Source of the DNA: Clostridiales bacterium
Lineage (GTDB): Bacteria; Bacillota; Clostridia; Lachnospirales; WQUN01
Length of the DNA stretch: 64,000 nt
Direction: 5' to 3'
NCBI GenBank assembly: GCA_031270945.1
Contig: JAISWZ010000143.1
Coordinates: 1 to 64,000 of the forward strand
Shown here piece by piece: positions 27,011 through 35,975 of the stretch. The translations under genes were made by a program, and so were the position numbers. The stretch's first letter is position 1. Each line of letters starts with the position of its first letter. A model generated the notes under the pieces. It searched no databases. It had not been told where the DNA came from and saw nothing but the letters and a program-made list of their open reading frames with translations.

Positions 27011-28324
27011 CTAATCTAAATATTCGACAGTTTCAATATTTTTCAGGTAATCTGTAATCCCGAGCTTTTTGTAGATTTCTAAATGTTCTTCTTCCGGAAC
27101 TCCACTCATTCTGATATTAACAGCTTTACCTTTGAGCTTGTCTTCATGAAACAATGAAAACCTGCAATGCGTGAAAAGAATGTCTCTTAACGTTGCCCAA
27201 GAGCGCTTGTCACCATGCTTGCTTAAGGTGTTCAAAATTGCAATTACCAAGTGGTACGCCAGCAAAGTGACGAAAATGTGAGCTGAACTCCTTTCATTTG
27301 TTTGGTGAAAGACAAGGCCTTCACTGACTACATCGAAGGTTTCCCTCCCATTCTTGAATATGTCTTTGTAATTTTTAGTTTCATCCTCGCGCCTTACTAC
27401 GACATAATCAAATTTTTCGCATTGAAGCATCTCAATGATTGGCTCTGGCTGGTTGCCTGAATAAATGCAGCTGTAAACTGGGAATCCGTCATTTCTTACA
27501 GCTAAAGACAGCGACATCAAAGGGCAGTCAGTTCGCTTTTCTTTGGATTTGCCACGCTTGCCGCAGGTGTTTCTGAGAGCTCCGCCTTCGAAGTACGTAT
27601 TTGTGAGGTCGTAATGAAACACAACATTGTCACTCGGTGGAAACAATTTGTTTTCAATGCTATAGAGCTCATCTTCGATAGTTTTCTTTGCATTGTATAC
27701 CATGTCGCTTATGTTATAGAACTGATCTATTCCATATTGGCTAACATCAAAATCAGGGAACTCAAAAAGAGAGCTTCTATCCTGTGCCCAAGCATATGTT
27801 CTCCTTTCGCTCCCTGGATAGATCATTCTCCCAAATACCGCCGCGCGCGCCATTCCAATGTCTTTTTGCGTAAAATTCGCCTTTTTCAATATTGAGCTGA
27901 TTTGGAGCTTGTCCCATGCCCATTGGCAAACCAGTTCAGGCCCTAAAGTGCGTTTGTTCCTAACTTTTATTTCTCGCATGTCCACATTGCGCGGCGGCTT
28001 CTCTTTTGAATGAATGTTTGTCACTGTGACTTGCGGATAAACCTTGTTGCTTTTCATGCATTCTTTAGCGAGATCCATGATTGCGCTGCTGAATGCGCCA
28101 TCCATTACAATTTGCTTGTTGATCATCGACTCCAATAACAATGCGAGTTCAGGCCATTGCTTTCGTGGCAAGGCAAGCTTTCCGAGATTCATTACGGTGG
28201 TTTGCTTTGACAAGCCGTTTTCGCCTCTGCGTGTTTCTACCAGAGAGTGATGGACATATGTTTTCCCTGTGGATTTATCGACAGATACATGCAGCCTTAT
28301 ATAAACAGGTATCACCTCCAACAT
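27011..28324 (-). CDS. IS1634-family (IS4-type) transposase, internally deleted
   Basis: 437 aa. The N-terminal half is typical of IS1634 transposases (YIRLHVSVDKSTGKTYVHHSL, RRTYAWAQDRSSLFEF, and HYDLTNTYFEGG with the first catalytic Asp). The C-terminal end is also recognisable (NERSSAHIFVTLLAYHLVIAIL, SWATLRDIL). The middle is shortened: the segment carrying the second Asp (usually a VxDxGI motif) and the one carrying the catalytic Glu before HIF are not visible. Family members are usually 500-600 aa. The ribosome site GGAGGTG lies inside the ORF, after its first codons, and the expected start just before YIRLHV reads GTT, so the start codon may also be lost. It is most likely inactive. 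No terminal inverted repeats were found by eye. Confidence 0.85.
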   Translation of the reverse strand: MLEVIPVYIRLHVSVDKSTGKTYVHHSLVETRRGENGLSKQTTVMNLGKLALPRKQWPELALLLESMINKQIVMDGAFSSAIMDLAKECMKSNKVYPQVTVTNIHSKEKPPRNVDMREIKVRNKRTLGPELVCQWAWDKLQISSILKKANFTQKDIGMARAAVFGRMIYPGSERRTYAWAQDRSSLFEFPDFDVSQYGIDQFYNISDMVYNAKKTIEDELYSIENKLFPPSDNVVFHYDLTNTYFEGGALRNTCGKRGKSKEKRTDCPLMSLSLAVRNDGFPVYSCIYSGNQPEPIIEMLQCEKFDYVVVRREDETKNYKDIFKNGRETFDVVSEGLVFHQTNERSSAHIFVTLLAYHLVIAILNTLSKHGDKRSWATLRDILFTHCRFSLFHEDKLKGKAVNIRMSGVPEEEHLEIYKKLGITDYLKNIETVEYLD

Positions 28325-28338
28325 ATCATATCAACTTT

Positions 28339-28438
28339 GAGCATATCCCAAAATTATATCCTAGGCACCGGAAAAATCCGTCATTGAAGCATTCGCCAGG
28401 ATTTTTCCGGTGCCATTAGGAATTTTGGAATATGCTCT
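28339..28438. repeat. Palindromic MITE-like element, copy R3 (type B)
   Basis: GAGCATATCCCAAAATTATATCC...GGAATTTTGGAATATGCTCT with centre GGCACCGGAAAAATCC...GGATTTTTCCGGTGCC. It ends 14 bp before the first codon of the transposase ORF. Confidence 0.9.
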
Positions 28439-28856
28439 TATATGTGACTCTGACGCATAACCTCCCCTAGGCTCTAGAATCAAGCCTTGAATAAAGCCTT
28501 GTGTATCGATCAAAATTTGGGCTTTAGCCAGCGCTCTTGGTAGATGGTTGTTGCGACAGAATCATTTATATTATGCGGAGGCTAGATGATTTTTATCAAA
28601 AAATTGAGAATGGAATAAAACAGTCTTGGCGAGGGGATAAGTAGAAATTAATCGTCACTAAAATGATCCGGCGGCGGAAGCAAACGGAGCCTTCAGGCTG
28701 CGGAGCAAGCAAAAGGCAACCTCATGGAAGGGGCTCGATACGGGAAGCGAGGCCAGAATCCAAAGATATCGCATGGAGCACCCGGCTTGCTCCAATGACT
28801 TAGTATAATGAAATGGCATTCGTACACTAGGTGCAAATGATTTTCTCAAACAGGTA
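28439..28856. other. Intergenic region without a recognisable gene
   Basis: Only short unsupported ORFs. Around 28536-28580 a stretch (GGTTGTTGCGACAGAATCAT) resembles the motif in the 131-bp repeats and at 29005. Confidence 0.4.
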
Positions 28857-28886
28857 TTGACAGCACATATTCCTTTGTGCTAGAAT
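28857..28886 (+). promoter_or_regulatory. Promoter of the AAA-ATPase_like gene
   Basis: Perfect -35 TTGACA, 18-nt spacer and -10 TAGAAT. The leader of about 247 nt contains an imperfect hairpin around GTCTTTGCTTTTATGCAAAG. Confidence 0.7.
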
Positions 28887-29139
28887 AAAATTGACAATTC
28901 ATCTCAAATGTGTTGATCTGATACTTAAACGGCTTAAGGCTTAGACATAGTCTTTGCTTTTATGCAAAGCCTAGAGATGGCTAACCGCCCAACTGGCCTT
29001 CAGGGAGTTGTTGCGGCAGAATCAGTATATTACAAGAGCATTGAAACATGGCACGTCAAAGAGCTTAATTTCCTGGGACGATTGGTCCGGGTGATCCGAG
29101 CAATGAGTTGCATGAAGCGGTTGCATAAGGAGATATTCT

Positions 29140-30282
29140 ATGCGTGATTTAACGGCATACCTAAATAATTGCGATAATAAGTTTCAAATTGCGCGAAATG
29201 GGTTTTACGTTGACAAGTCAAATTTGATAGCCTTTTTAAACTCAAGGATAGACACCGAAAAACGTTTTGTCTGTGTTTCAAGGCCTCGCGGGTTTGGCAA
29301 GACCATGGCGGCAGACATGCTTCAAGCCTACTATCAAATCGGAGCGCAAACGGAGACTCTCTTTTCCGATCTCAAGATAGCGTCGCACCCGTCTTTCAAT
29401 GAGCACTTCAATAAGCACAATGTAGTATTCATAAATGCATTGAATGCTTTGGTTGAAGTAGGCTACAATGCGAATAAAATGATTGAGCAACTAGAAACAG
29501 CCATTAGGAACGAAGTGGTTAAGCTAAATCCCGATTTGCCTTTGCCTGCGGATTACTCGGTGTACGAAGCGCTTCGAGCTGTGAAAGCTGCAACAAAAAC
29601 CGGATTTATCTTTATCATAGACGAATGGGATGGAATATTGCGCGATGACAGGCTCAATGAACAAGATCGCGCAGATTATTTAGAATTTTTAAGAGCGTTG
29701 CTTAAGGACAAAGAGTATGTAGCTTTAGCGTACATGACTGGGATCCTTCCAATCAAGAAAAACCGCAATCCGCTTAACATGTTCAGTGAATTCAGCATGC
29801 TCTTTCCGAGCAAAATGTCCGAATTTACAGGATTCACTGAACCGGAAGTGCAAATGGCATGCGAAGACCAAAATATGGATTTAGAAAAAATGAAGGAATG
29901 GTACGAAGGATATTGCCTGAATGGCGAGCGGGTTTTCTGCCCTTATTCTGTTTCGGAATCGATTTCCGCAAAAAAATATGCCAGCCACTGGCCAAAAACC
30001 GGGGCGTACCAAGAACTGGAAGACTATATATCCATGGACTTTGACGGGCTGAAAGATAAAATCAACAGCATGTATGCCGGGAACAAAGTGGCCGTCAATG
30101 CAAGCTCGTTTCAAAATGACATTTTTGATTTAAGGTCAGCTGACGAGGTTTTGACGCTGCTTGTTCATCTTGGCTATTTAGGCTTTGATGGCGAAACCAG
30201 CGAAGTCTTTATTCCTACAAAGGAAGTTAAGACGCAATTCGATTCTCTGCTTTCCGCTCCTGCATTGAACTTGAAAACCTAA
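29140..30282 (+). CDS. AAA-ATPase_like protein, C-terminal PD-(D/E)XK nuclease domain missing
   Basis: 380 aa, with AAGGAG 7 nt before ATG. It matches the AAA-ATPase_like family often fused to a PD-(D/E)XK nuclease: N-terminal YVDKSNLIAFLNSR; Walker A SRPRGFGKTMAADML (about 48-62); Walker B FIFIIDEWDG; and FSEFSMLFPSKMSEFTGFTEPEV with EWYEGYCLNGERVFCPYSV. Full-length relatives have about 500-550 aa. Here the protein ends soon after the VFIPTKEVKTQF strand that leads into the nuclease domain, so the nuclease is absent. The family is common in anaerobes with unknown function. It lies in the mobile island between the IS remnant and element R4. Confidence 0.88.
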   Translation: MRDLTAYLNNCDNKFQIARNGFYVDKSNLIAFLNSRIDTEKRFVCVSRPRGFGKTMAADMLQAYYQIGAQTETLFSDLKIASHPSFNEHFNKHNVVFINALNALVEVGYNANKMIEQLETAIRNEVVKLNPDLPLPADYSVYEALRAVKAATKTGFIFIIDEWDGILRDDRLNEQDRADYLEFLRALLKDKEYVALAYMTGILPIKKNRNPLNMFSEFSMLFPSKMSEFTGFTEPEVQMACEDQNMDLEKMKEWYEGYCLNGERVFCPYSVSESISAKKYASHWPKTGAYQELEDYISMDFDGLKDKINSMYAGNKVAVNASSFQNDIFDLRSADEVLTLLVHLGYLGFDGETSEVFIPTKEVKTQFDSLLSAPALNLKT

Positions 30283-30382
30283 ATCCTACGGCTTCTCGTT
30301 CTGAGTGAGTTCGAAAGCGACCCAATCATTTTCGCAATAGCTGGACGAGAGGGCGAGAGTCGTTAGAAATAAAAAATTAATA

Positions 30383-30412
30383 AACGCGCACTCATCGGAG
30401 TGCGCGTTTTTT
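30383..30412 (+). terminator. Terminator of the AAA-ATPase_like gene
   Basis: AACGCGCACTC-ATCG-GAGTGCGCG followed by TTTTTT, 100 nt after the stop codon. Confidence 0.92.
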
Positions 30413-30436
30413 GGGTTGGTTTGATTTATAAATATA

Positions 30437-30538
30437 AGAGCATATCCCAAAATTAATTTTATGGCTTGCAAAAGTCACGCGTTAAAGCATCGCGATGACT
30501 TTTGCTACGCCACTTGCGGAATTTTGGGATATGCACTA
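30437..30538. repeat. Palindromic MITE-like element, copy R4 (type A)
   Basis: AGAGCATATCCCAAAATTAATTTTATGG...GGAATTTTGGGATATGCACT with the same GCAAAAGTCACGCG...GACTTTTGC centre as R1. Confidence 0.9.
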
Positions 30539-30801
30539 AGAGCGCTGCTGGGTGAATGACACTCGCAAGACTTTACCGCCATTTCAGATAAGCTTTGGGA
30601 AATACCTTAAATAGGCATGGGAAATGGGGGAAAAGCATATCATCCAGCCATGTCGCGTTTTGCGCTATTTATGCTGATGAGCGGTATGTTTTAGAATTCT
30701 CGTATCGTTAGCGGAGGCCCGACTGGGTTTTGAGGCGGGCAACGATAAGAGTGATCATCGGCATCTTTTGCCTTTGCTCTCTCTAATCCGAGAGCAGCCT
30801 T

Positions 30802-32115
30802 CTACCCCTGCCTCACCGGAAACTCATCCTTTGTGTCAAGATATCTCTTGAACCAAAGCCCTGCCGCAATAATCCGCAGAACAAATATGATAGCAAATGT
30901 CATCTTAAGTCCTGACAGGTTGCCGCCCAGCCATTTGTAGAGCATGACTCCAAACATTGGCAAGCAAGCGTTTGACAGGGAGCTGAAGACGGTGAAGATG
31001 GAAATGCTCAAGGCTCTGTTCTTCTCGTCAAGTACCTGAAGCAGGCACTGGAAGACGTTAAGCGTTACAGTAGCGAAGCCAAGGCATGAAACGGTGTACA
31101 TGACCAGAAAAACGATCTTGCCTAGGGGCTGGGGAAGGCTAACCCCTACGATCATGGAAATCGGAGGGAAGGCAAGGCCAAGCACACCAAAGAGCATGGC
31201 GAAAATGACGCCCTTTCTCTCGTTGACGCGGCTCCAAAACCTTAGCGTAAGAAACTGCGCGAGCCCTGCCAAGACAGTGGCCAAGGCTAGCTGGAACTCG
31301 TTGAACCCTAAGTACTGGGTTTGGCCTATGTAGAAGAGAGTCCAATCCATGTGCCAGGTCATGTAGAAGAAGATAGTGACAGAGGCGAAATATATGAATC
31401 GCTTGTTTCGGAGCAGAGCAGCGCCGGCTTCCTTAAGCGCCTTCAGGCTCATGCCTTGAGGCTTTGGAGCGTTTTGAGGCTTAAGCCTTGAGAGCGCAAA
31501 TACCTGGACGAAAGTGAGAACGCCCACAAGAACAAAAAAAGTTTGGTGCGCCGCGATCTTGCCTTCATTTGTCCCTATGCTTGAGAGTATTGAGCCTGTA
31601 GCCAGGGGCGAGATGACAGAGATAAGCATGACTCCGAAAGTTCGCAAGGTCAAGGTCTTGTTTCTTTTCTCGATGGAAATCACGTCTGGAAACAGCGATT
31701 GCCAGGAGATGCTGTAAAGGGTTGTGGTTCCGGCGCTTGTTGCGAACAAGGCCAGGAACGCAATGAACTGGTTCTGGGCAAATCCAGTGGCCAGCCCTAT
31801 GGCCAGGTACAGGACGCCTGAGGCGCTTATTGTCCCTAAGACCATGCGCTTCTTGTTCTTCAAAGAATCCGCGATAACGCCGCCAGGCAGCAGTATCAGG
31901 ATATTCACCAGCTGAGGAATGGAGCTTAGCAATCCTAGCTGGTAATCGTTTGCTCCCAGACGATTTGCAAACAAGTTGTTATTGTTTGACAGAATTGTGG
32001 AAACAATAGAAAGTAGGATTCCTTCGATCACATAAATCTTGACCGGGGCGTCCAGGGTTGAGAAGGATCTGACAGATCTAAGGATCCTGGCTCTCAGCAA
32101 TGAAAATGATGGCAT
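30802..32115 (-). CDS. MFS transporter
   Basis: 437 aa with about 12 hydrophobic segments (IYVIEGILLSIVSTIL, LGLLSSIPQLVNILILLPGG, FIYFASVTIFFYMTW, IVFLVMYTVSCLGFATVTL). The MFS loop between segments 2 and 3 is visible as GGVIADSLKNKKRMVLG. An AGAGG box lies 8 nt before ATG. It is an inner-membrane secondary transporter whose substrate cannot be told from sequence. It stands alone behind its own promoter (32469-32497) with a leader of about 345 nt. Nothing adjacent hints at a pathway. Confidence 0.88.
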   Translation of the reverse strand: MPSFSLLRARILRSVRSFSTLDAPVKIYVIEGILLSIVSTILSNNNNLFANRLGANDYQLGLLSSIPQLVNILILLPGGVIADSLKNKKRMVLGTISASGVLYLAIGLATGFAQNQFIAFLALFATSAGTTTLYSISWQSLFPDVISIEKRNKTLTLRTFGVMLISVISPLATGSILSSIGTNEGKIAAHQTFFVLVGVLTFVQVFALSRLKPQNAPKPQGMSLKALKEAGAALLRNKRFIYFASVTIFFYMTWHMDWTLFYIGQTQYLGFNEFQLALATVLAGLAQFLTLRFWSRVNERKGVIFAMLFGVLGLAFPPISMIVGVSLPQPLGKIVFLVMYTVSCLGFATVTLNVFQCLLQVLDEKNRALSISIFTVFSSLSNACLPMFGVMLYKWLGGNLSGLKMTFAIIFVLRIIAAGLWFKRYLDTKDEFPVRQG

Positions 32116-32468
32116 TGTGCTAACCTCTTTGAGCTATACTATCCCGCAAGCAAGGCTTGCGGGCTGGCAATGGGTAGGCCTTGCGGCCTTGGAACGCTTG
32201 CGGCGGCGCCTTTTGGCGCGCGGCGAAGCGCTGGGGCGACGGACTCAAAGCCTTTTGGCCCCAGGCAAAACAGCCTCGGGCCTAGCGCATTCAAGTTTGG
32301 CAACGGCGAGCTTGGGTTTGAAGATCGCAGCTTTCTGCTCCAAAGGTGTTTGGAACATCCAGCCGCACGGCTCAAGACTTACGCATATGAGCCTTGAAAT
32401 TTCAGGCTTTTGAGCGCCTTAAACCACGCTTTTTTGACCAGCCCAAGTCGATTTCTCCCAGCATACAA
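32116..32468 (-). other. Long 5' leader of the MFS gene
   Basis: About 345 nt lie between the predicted transcription start and ATG. It is GC-rich with several inverted pieces (CAAGGCCGCAAGGCC, GGCGCGCCAAAAGGCGCC, CTCCAAAGGTGTTTGGA on the minus strand) but matches no riboswitch class I know. Confidence 0.45.
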
Positions 32469-32497
32469 AGTATAAGCGAGTGCTAGATATTAATCAA
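32469..32497 (-). promoter_or_regulatory. Sigma-A-like promoter of the MFS gene
   Basis: On the minus strand -35 TTGATT, 17-nt spacer and -10 TATACT. Confidence 0.72.
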
Positions 32498-32953
32498 TAG
32501 GGCTCGCTTGGCAAAGTTTCAAATTTAAAAAGGCCAAAAAGACCCATCAAGAGCGAAGATTGGCTGTTTTGCGCTATGCTTGGGCTTGCGGCGCAAAAAC
32601 GGGTTTACGGGAACGCGCCCTTGGGGCGCTGGATTAAAATAGAGAAGTATTGGATAGAATTAAGGGAGCGAGTAATTCCAATATCTAGATCTTTAAAGTG
32701 GCTTTGAATGCAAAAAACTGGCAATACAAAGAATTTAAACGGGCGCCACTTGCGATTTGCCGACCCAGCGCCCTCAGCGCAGGCGCTGGCAGGCGCTGAC
32801 ACGTTATGCGGCGGCTGATTTGAATTTATAGGCCAAACTTTCGATTTTGCCAAAAACAGCGCAACTGGGCGCTTTTGAGGCCTTCTTGCCAAAAAAGGCT
32901 GCGGAACGCTGGCATGAAAGCCACAAATTTGTTTGAAACTGTACTTTGCCGAC
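32498..32953. other. Intergenic region, nothing recognised
   Basis: Divergent spacer between the MFS promoter and the RecD2-like gene promoter. The ORF at 32605-32892 lacks a ribosome site and has no plausible composition. Confidence 0.5.
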
Positions 32954-32982
32954 TTTACAAAAGGGATAAATATACTTATAAT
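32954..32982 (+). promoter_or_regulatory. Sigma-A-like promoter of the RecD2-like gene
   Basis: -35 TTTACA, 17-nt spacer and perfect -10 TATAAT. The AT-rich leader to the start codon is about 320-335 nt. Confidence 0.75.
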
Positions 32983-33324
32983 TAAATAGTAATAAATGCC
33001 TCTAAAAGTTTAGGCTAGGAGCGGGCGCAAAATCGGTGCGCCTTGCGGGATTGCAAAATTTGGGTTATGAAAAAAGGCTGACATGCAAAAGAACACGAAC
33101 TATTGAAATCGTAATAATGAAATTTTTTTGGCCTGGAAGAAAAAACTTTATAAAGGCGTCAGAAAAGTCCTCAAATGATTAGGCTGTGATCATAAAGGGC
33201 TTTTTAAAAAAAACGCAAAAAAATAAATATTTGATTTGCCTCTTGAACAAAGCAAAATTTTTGTTTGTCACGTATATATAAATAATAGCGACGTACATAC
33301 GTTCGAATGGATGCGGGTGCTGCC

Positions 33325-35334
33325 ATGAATGAATCCATATGCCTAGAAGGCACAATAGAGCGCGTTATCTTCAGGAAAGAGACTTTTAGCGTGTTTTACC
33401 TTGATAGGGGCGATGCAAGGCTGACATGCAAAGGGAAGTCCCAACAGGAAGTCAGGCCCGGGGACAGAGTCTGGGTCACAGGCAAGTATACGAGCAACAG
33501 TGAGCTTGCCATTGAAAGCTTGAGAAAAGAGAGTTTGGCGCTGGAAGCGTACCTGTCGCAAGCGGCGGGAATGGACAGGGTTTTAAGCCGCGCTGTCGCG
33601 GATCGCTTCGGGGACGAGGCGCTGCTGGTTTTGGCTGAGACGCCAGATCGTCTGGTGGGGATAGCGGGGATCACGCAACCTATGGCCGCGCGATTTTGCG
33701 AATCGCTTTTGCGATGCGAGGATGACGTCCAGACGGTGTTGAAACTTATGGAATACTCTCCCGATCTGGCCTTTTGCAGGCGGATCGCAAAGGCTTATGG
33801 GACAAACATCCTGAATTCCGTAAAGGCCAACCCCTTCAAGCTTGTAGACGAGCTTAAGATCGGGTTTGAGGCGGCGGACGCCATAGGCAAGAAAGCCAAC
33901 CGTGAAAGCGAGCTATACTTCACGAATCCAAGACGCCAGAAGTTTGGCATAAAGCAGATATTGGAAGACGAGGCATTGAGGGGAAACGCTTGCGTTCCTC
34001 AAAGAGAGCTTGCCATGTCCGCATGGGAGCTTTTGCAGGTGCCTGAAAACGCTGTAGACAAGACCTTATGCACCCTTGAGGCCGAAAAGGTTGTCAAGAT
34101 GGATCTGGTTGGAAACGAGAAATGCGTATACCTGGGAGAACTGTACAAGACAGAGGCAAGCGTAGCTGAGATGGTCGCAAAGCTCAAGGGCGAAACTTTT
34201 GAGGCAAGCGGGATTGCGATAATCATTGGATCTGACAAGGAAAGAGCGAAATGCATAAAGCGGATGCTGGAGAGCACCACAAGCATAGACGCCAGGATAG
34301 CTGCGCCCACGAGCCTGTTGGCCCAAAGGCTTTCCGATTTGACCGGAGCAAAGACTGAAACTTACTTTGAGCTTATGCAAGAGGAAAGGCCCATTGGAGG
34401 AGAGCAGTCTGCCCGAATGAGGGGAGAGGCCAACCCCCTTGAGGGGGGCTTGGTTGTGCTGGACAAATGCGAATCAATGGATCTGGAGACGTTTCACGGG
34501 GTTTTGCGGGCTTTGCCAAGCGGAGCGAAGCTTGTTCTGTCAGGAGATCTGAGCCGGATACCAGGCGAGGGGCCAGGCCGGGTATTCGAATCCCTGGTTG
34601 AAAGCAAGCTTGTCCCTGTCATGCGGCTGGAAGACAATCCGGATTGCCCGGCAAAGATAGAAAGCTATCTCATAGGCGCTACTGGGCCTGGAATAGTAGA
34701 TAACGTTATATCCTTGGCGAAGGACAGGCTTCCCAACTACAAGTTCAGCGGACCAATGGACATTCAAGTGCTTGCGCCCGCCAGGAAAGGACCTTGCGGA
34801 TCTGAGAGCCTAAACAAGGCCCTGCAGGATGCGATCAATCCTCCAAAGGCGGGAAAAGGCGAAATTTGCTGCGGGAGCGGGTTCTTCCGGGAAGGCGACA
34901 AAGTGGTTCAGACATCAAACAACTGGAGCGCCAAATGGCAATCGGGCTTTGGCGTTAGCAAGGGAGAAGTTGGGATCATTGTATCCATTGACGCAAATGC
35001 TGTAACAGTCGAGTTTGGCAACAAGGAAGTTGAGTACCCCCTTAGGTCTTTGTGCGAGATAGAGCTGGCATACGCCATGACTGTCCAAATGTCCATGGGC
35101 CGCCAATACCGGGCCGTAATACTTGCAATGCCGGAAACGGACGAGCCTGCGCTTGGAAAAGAGCTTTTGATCGAAACGCAATGCTGCGCCTCCGAAACTT
35201 TGGCGTTTGTTGGCAACAAGACGAGATTTCGCGAGCTAGATAAAAGAAGCTCAAAATTTGCCTGCAGGTCTGCCCTGGCCGACCGGCTCAAAGCGGCTGA
35301 CGCAAGGCTCAAAAAGAGGATGGCTTACGTATAG
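33325..35334 (+). CDS. RecD2-like protein with destroyed helicase motifs
   Basis: 669 aa from the ATG at 33325, which begins directly with the RecD2-type OB region (CLEGTIERVIF). An in-frame ATG at 33307 is possible; ribosome sites are weak for both. The order follows RecD2/TraA SF1B helicases: OB strand; HhH region (YLSQAAGMDRVLSRAVADRFG, YGTNILNSVKANPFKLVDEL, IGFEAADAIG); winged-helix-like region; then the motor. Motif I (GGPGTGKTT) reads GSDKERAKC. Motif Ia is kept (IAAPTSLLAQRLSDLTG). Motif II DEAS reads DKCES, and motif III GDxxQLP reads GDLSRIPGEGPG. The UvrD_C-like LAYAMTVQMSMGRQY is kept in part, but motif VI (YTAITRAK) is gone. The ORF is intact, so it is a conserved-looking pseudo-helicase. 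It probably binds DNA without ATP-driven unwinding. Confidence 0.88.
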   Translation: MNESICLEGTIERVIFRKETFSVFYLDRGDARLTCKGKSQQEVRPGDRVWVTGKYTSNSELAIESLRKESLALEAYLSQAAGMDRVLSRAVADRFGDEALLVLAETPDRLVGIAGITQPMAARFCESLLRCEDDVQTVLKLMEYSPDLAFCRRIAKAYGTNILNSVKANPFKLVDELKIGFEAADAIGKKANRESELYFTNPRRQKFGIKQILEDEALRGNACVPQRELAMSAWELLQVPENAVDKTLCTLEAEKVVKMDLVGNEKCVYLGELYKTEASVAEMVAKLKGETFEASGIAIIIGSDKERAKCIKRMLESTTSIDARIAAPTSLLAQRLSDLTGAKTETYFELMQEERPIGGEQSARMRGEANPLEGGLVVLDKCESMDLETFHGVLRALPSGAKLVLSGDLSRIPGEGPGRVFESLVESKLVPVMRLEDNPDCPAKIESYLIGATGPGIVDNVISLAKDRLPNYKFSGPMDIQVLAPARKGPCGSESLNKALQDAINPPKAGKGEICCGSGFFREGDKVVQTSNNWSAKWQSGFGVSKGEVGIIVSIDANAVTVEFGNKEVEYPLRSLCEIELAYAMTVQMSMGRQYRAVILAMPETDEPALGKELLIETQCCASETLAFVGNKTRFRELDKRSSKFACRSALADRLKAADARLKKRMAYV

Positions 35335-35569
35335 CAAACCTACGTTCGATCAAGAGCAAAGCGGCTTGCTTAATCCCTTAAATCCCTAGTCTCAGGCTCA
35401 AAATTGCAAGGCGGTTGGCTGTCTTAGCGCGTTAGGCGCGATACAGCGAAGGCCAGGGGATTTTGAAGGGCCTGGCTTGCTTGCAAAAGGCTAGAATCAT
35501 TTGGCCTGGCGGGTTTTGTCGGATTGCCAGCATAAATTTCTTCAAGCTCGCAAGCCTTGTCTCTAATGT
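35335..35569. other. Intergenic region after the RecD2-like gene
   Basis: No gene recognised and no clear terminator. It leads into the promoter of the next gene at 35570. Confidence 0.45.
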
Positions 35570-35598
35570 TTGCAGATTGGCGCGTGTTGATATATAAT
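35570..35598 (+). promoter_or_regulatory. Promoter of the first HhH-repeat giant
   Basis: -35 TTGCAG, 17-nt spacer and perfect -10 TATAAT. A strong hairpin starts only about 10 nt after the -10 box. Confidence 0.6.
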
Positions 35599-35607
35599 AT
35601 AACCACC

Positions 35608-35637
35608 AAGGCGGTCTTTGCTTGCGAAGACCGCCTT
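35608..35637 (+). other. Leader hairpin at the predicted transcript start
   Basis: AAGGCGGTCTT-TGCTTGCG-AAGACCGCCTT with no T run after it. It is directly followed by element R5, so the first 130 nt of the predicted leader are almost all base-paired. Confidence 0.7.
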
Positions 35638-35692
35638 AGTGCATATCCCAAAATTAATTCCAAGGCCATAACGGAATTTTGGGATATGCACT
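35638..35692. repeat. Short palindromic element, copy R5, plus degraded second copy
   Basis: AGTGCATATCCCAAAATTAA...GGAATTTTGGGATATGCACT, 55 bp, made of the two ends with almost no centre. A second degraded copy (AGTGCATTCCC...GGAGTTTTGGGGC) follows at 35694-35740. Confidence 0.9.
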
Positions 35693-35975
35693 CAGTGCAT
35701 TCCCAAGACAAATTCCAAGGCCATTACGGAGTTTTGGGGCTTTTTGTGCGCCGTTAACGCGATTGAAGCATGCGCTGATTTTTTTGTAGCGGATTCAGGC
35801 GCACTTGAGTGAATTGAGTGAAAAAAGCGGTTCTTTTCACGCTGGCGCAAGACATATTCTTGAGAGAAGAGCCAGGCGCTTGGCCTGGCTAAAATATAAA
35901 TATAAAAATAAAAAAACCAAAAAACAAAAAACAAAAATGCAAGCACTTGCTGGCTTTTTGGGGGGAGGCGACGGC

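Noticed and set aside
32116-32468. Known riboswitch in the MFS leader
   Set aside because: No conserved core of a class I know was seen. Only its length and inverted pieces are recorded.
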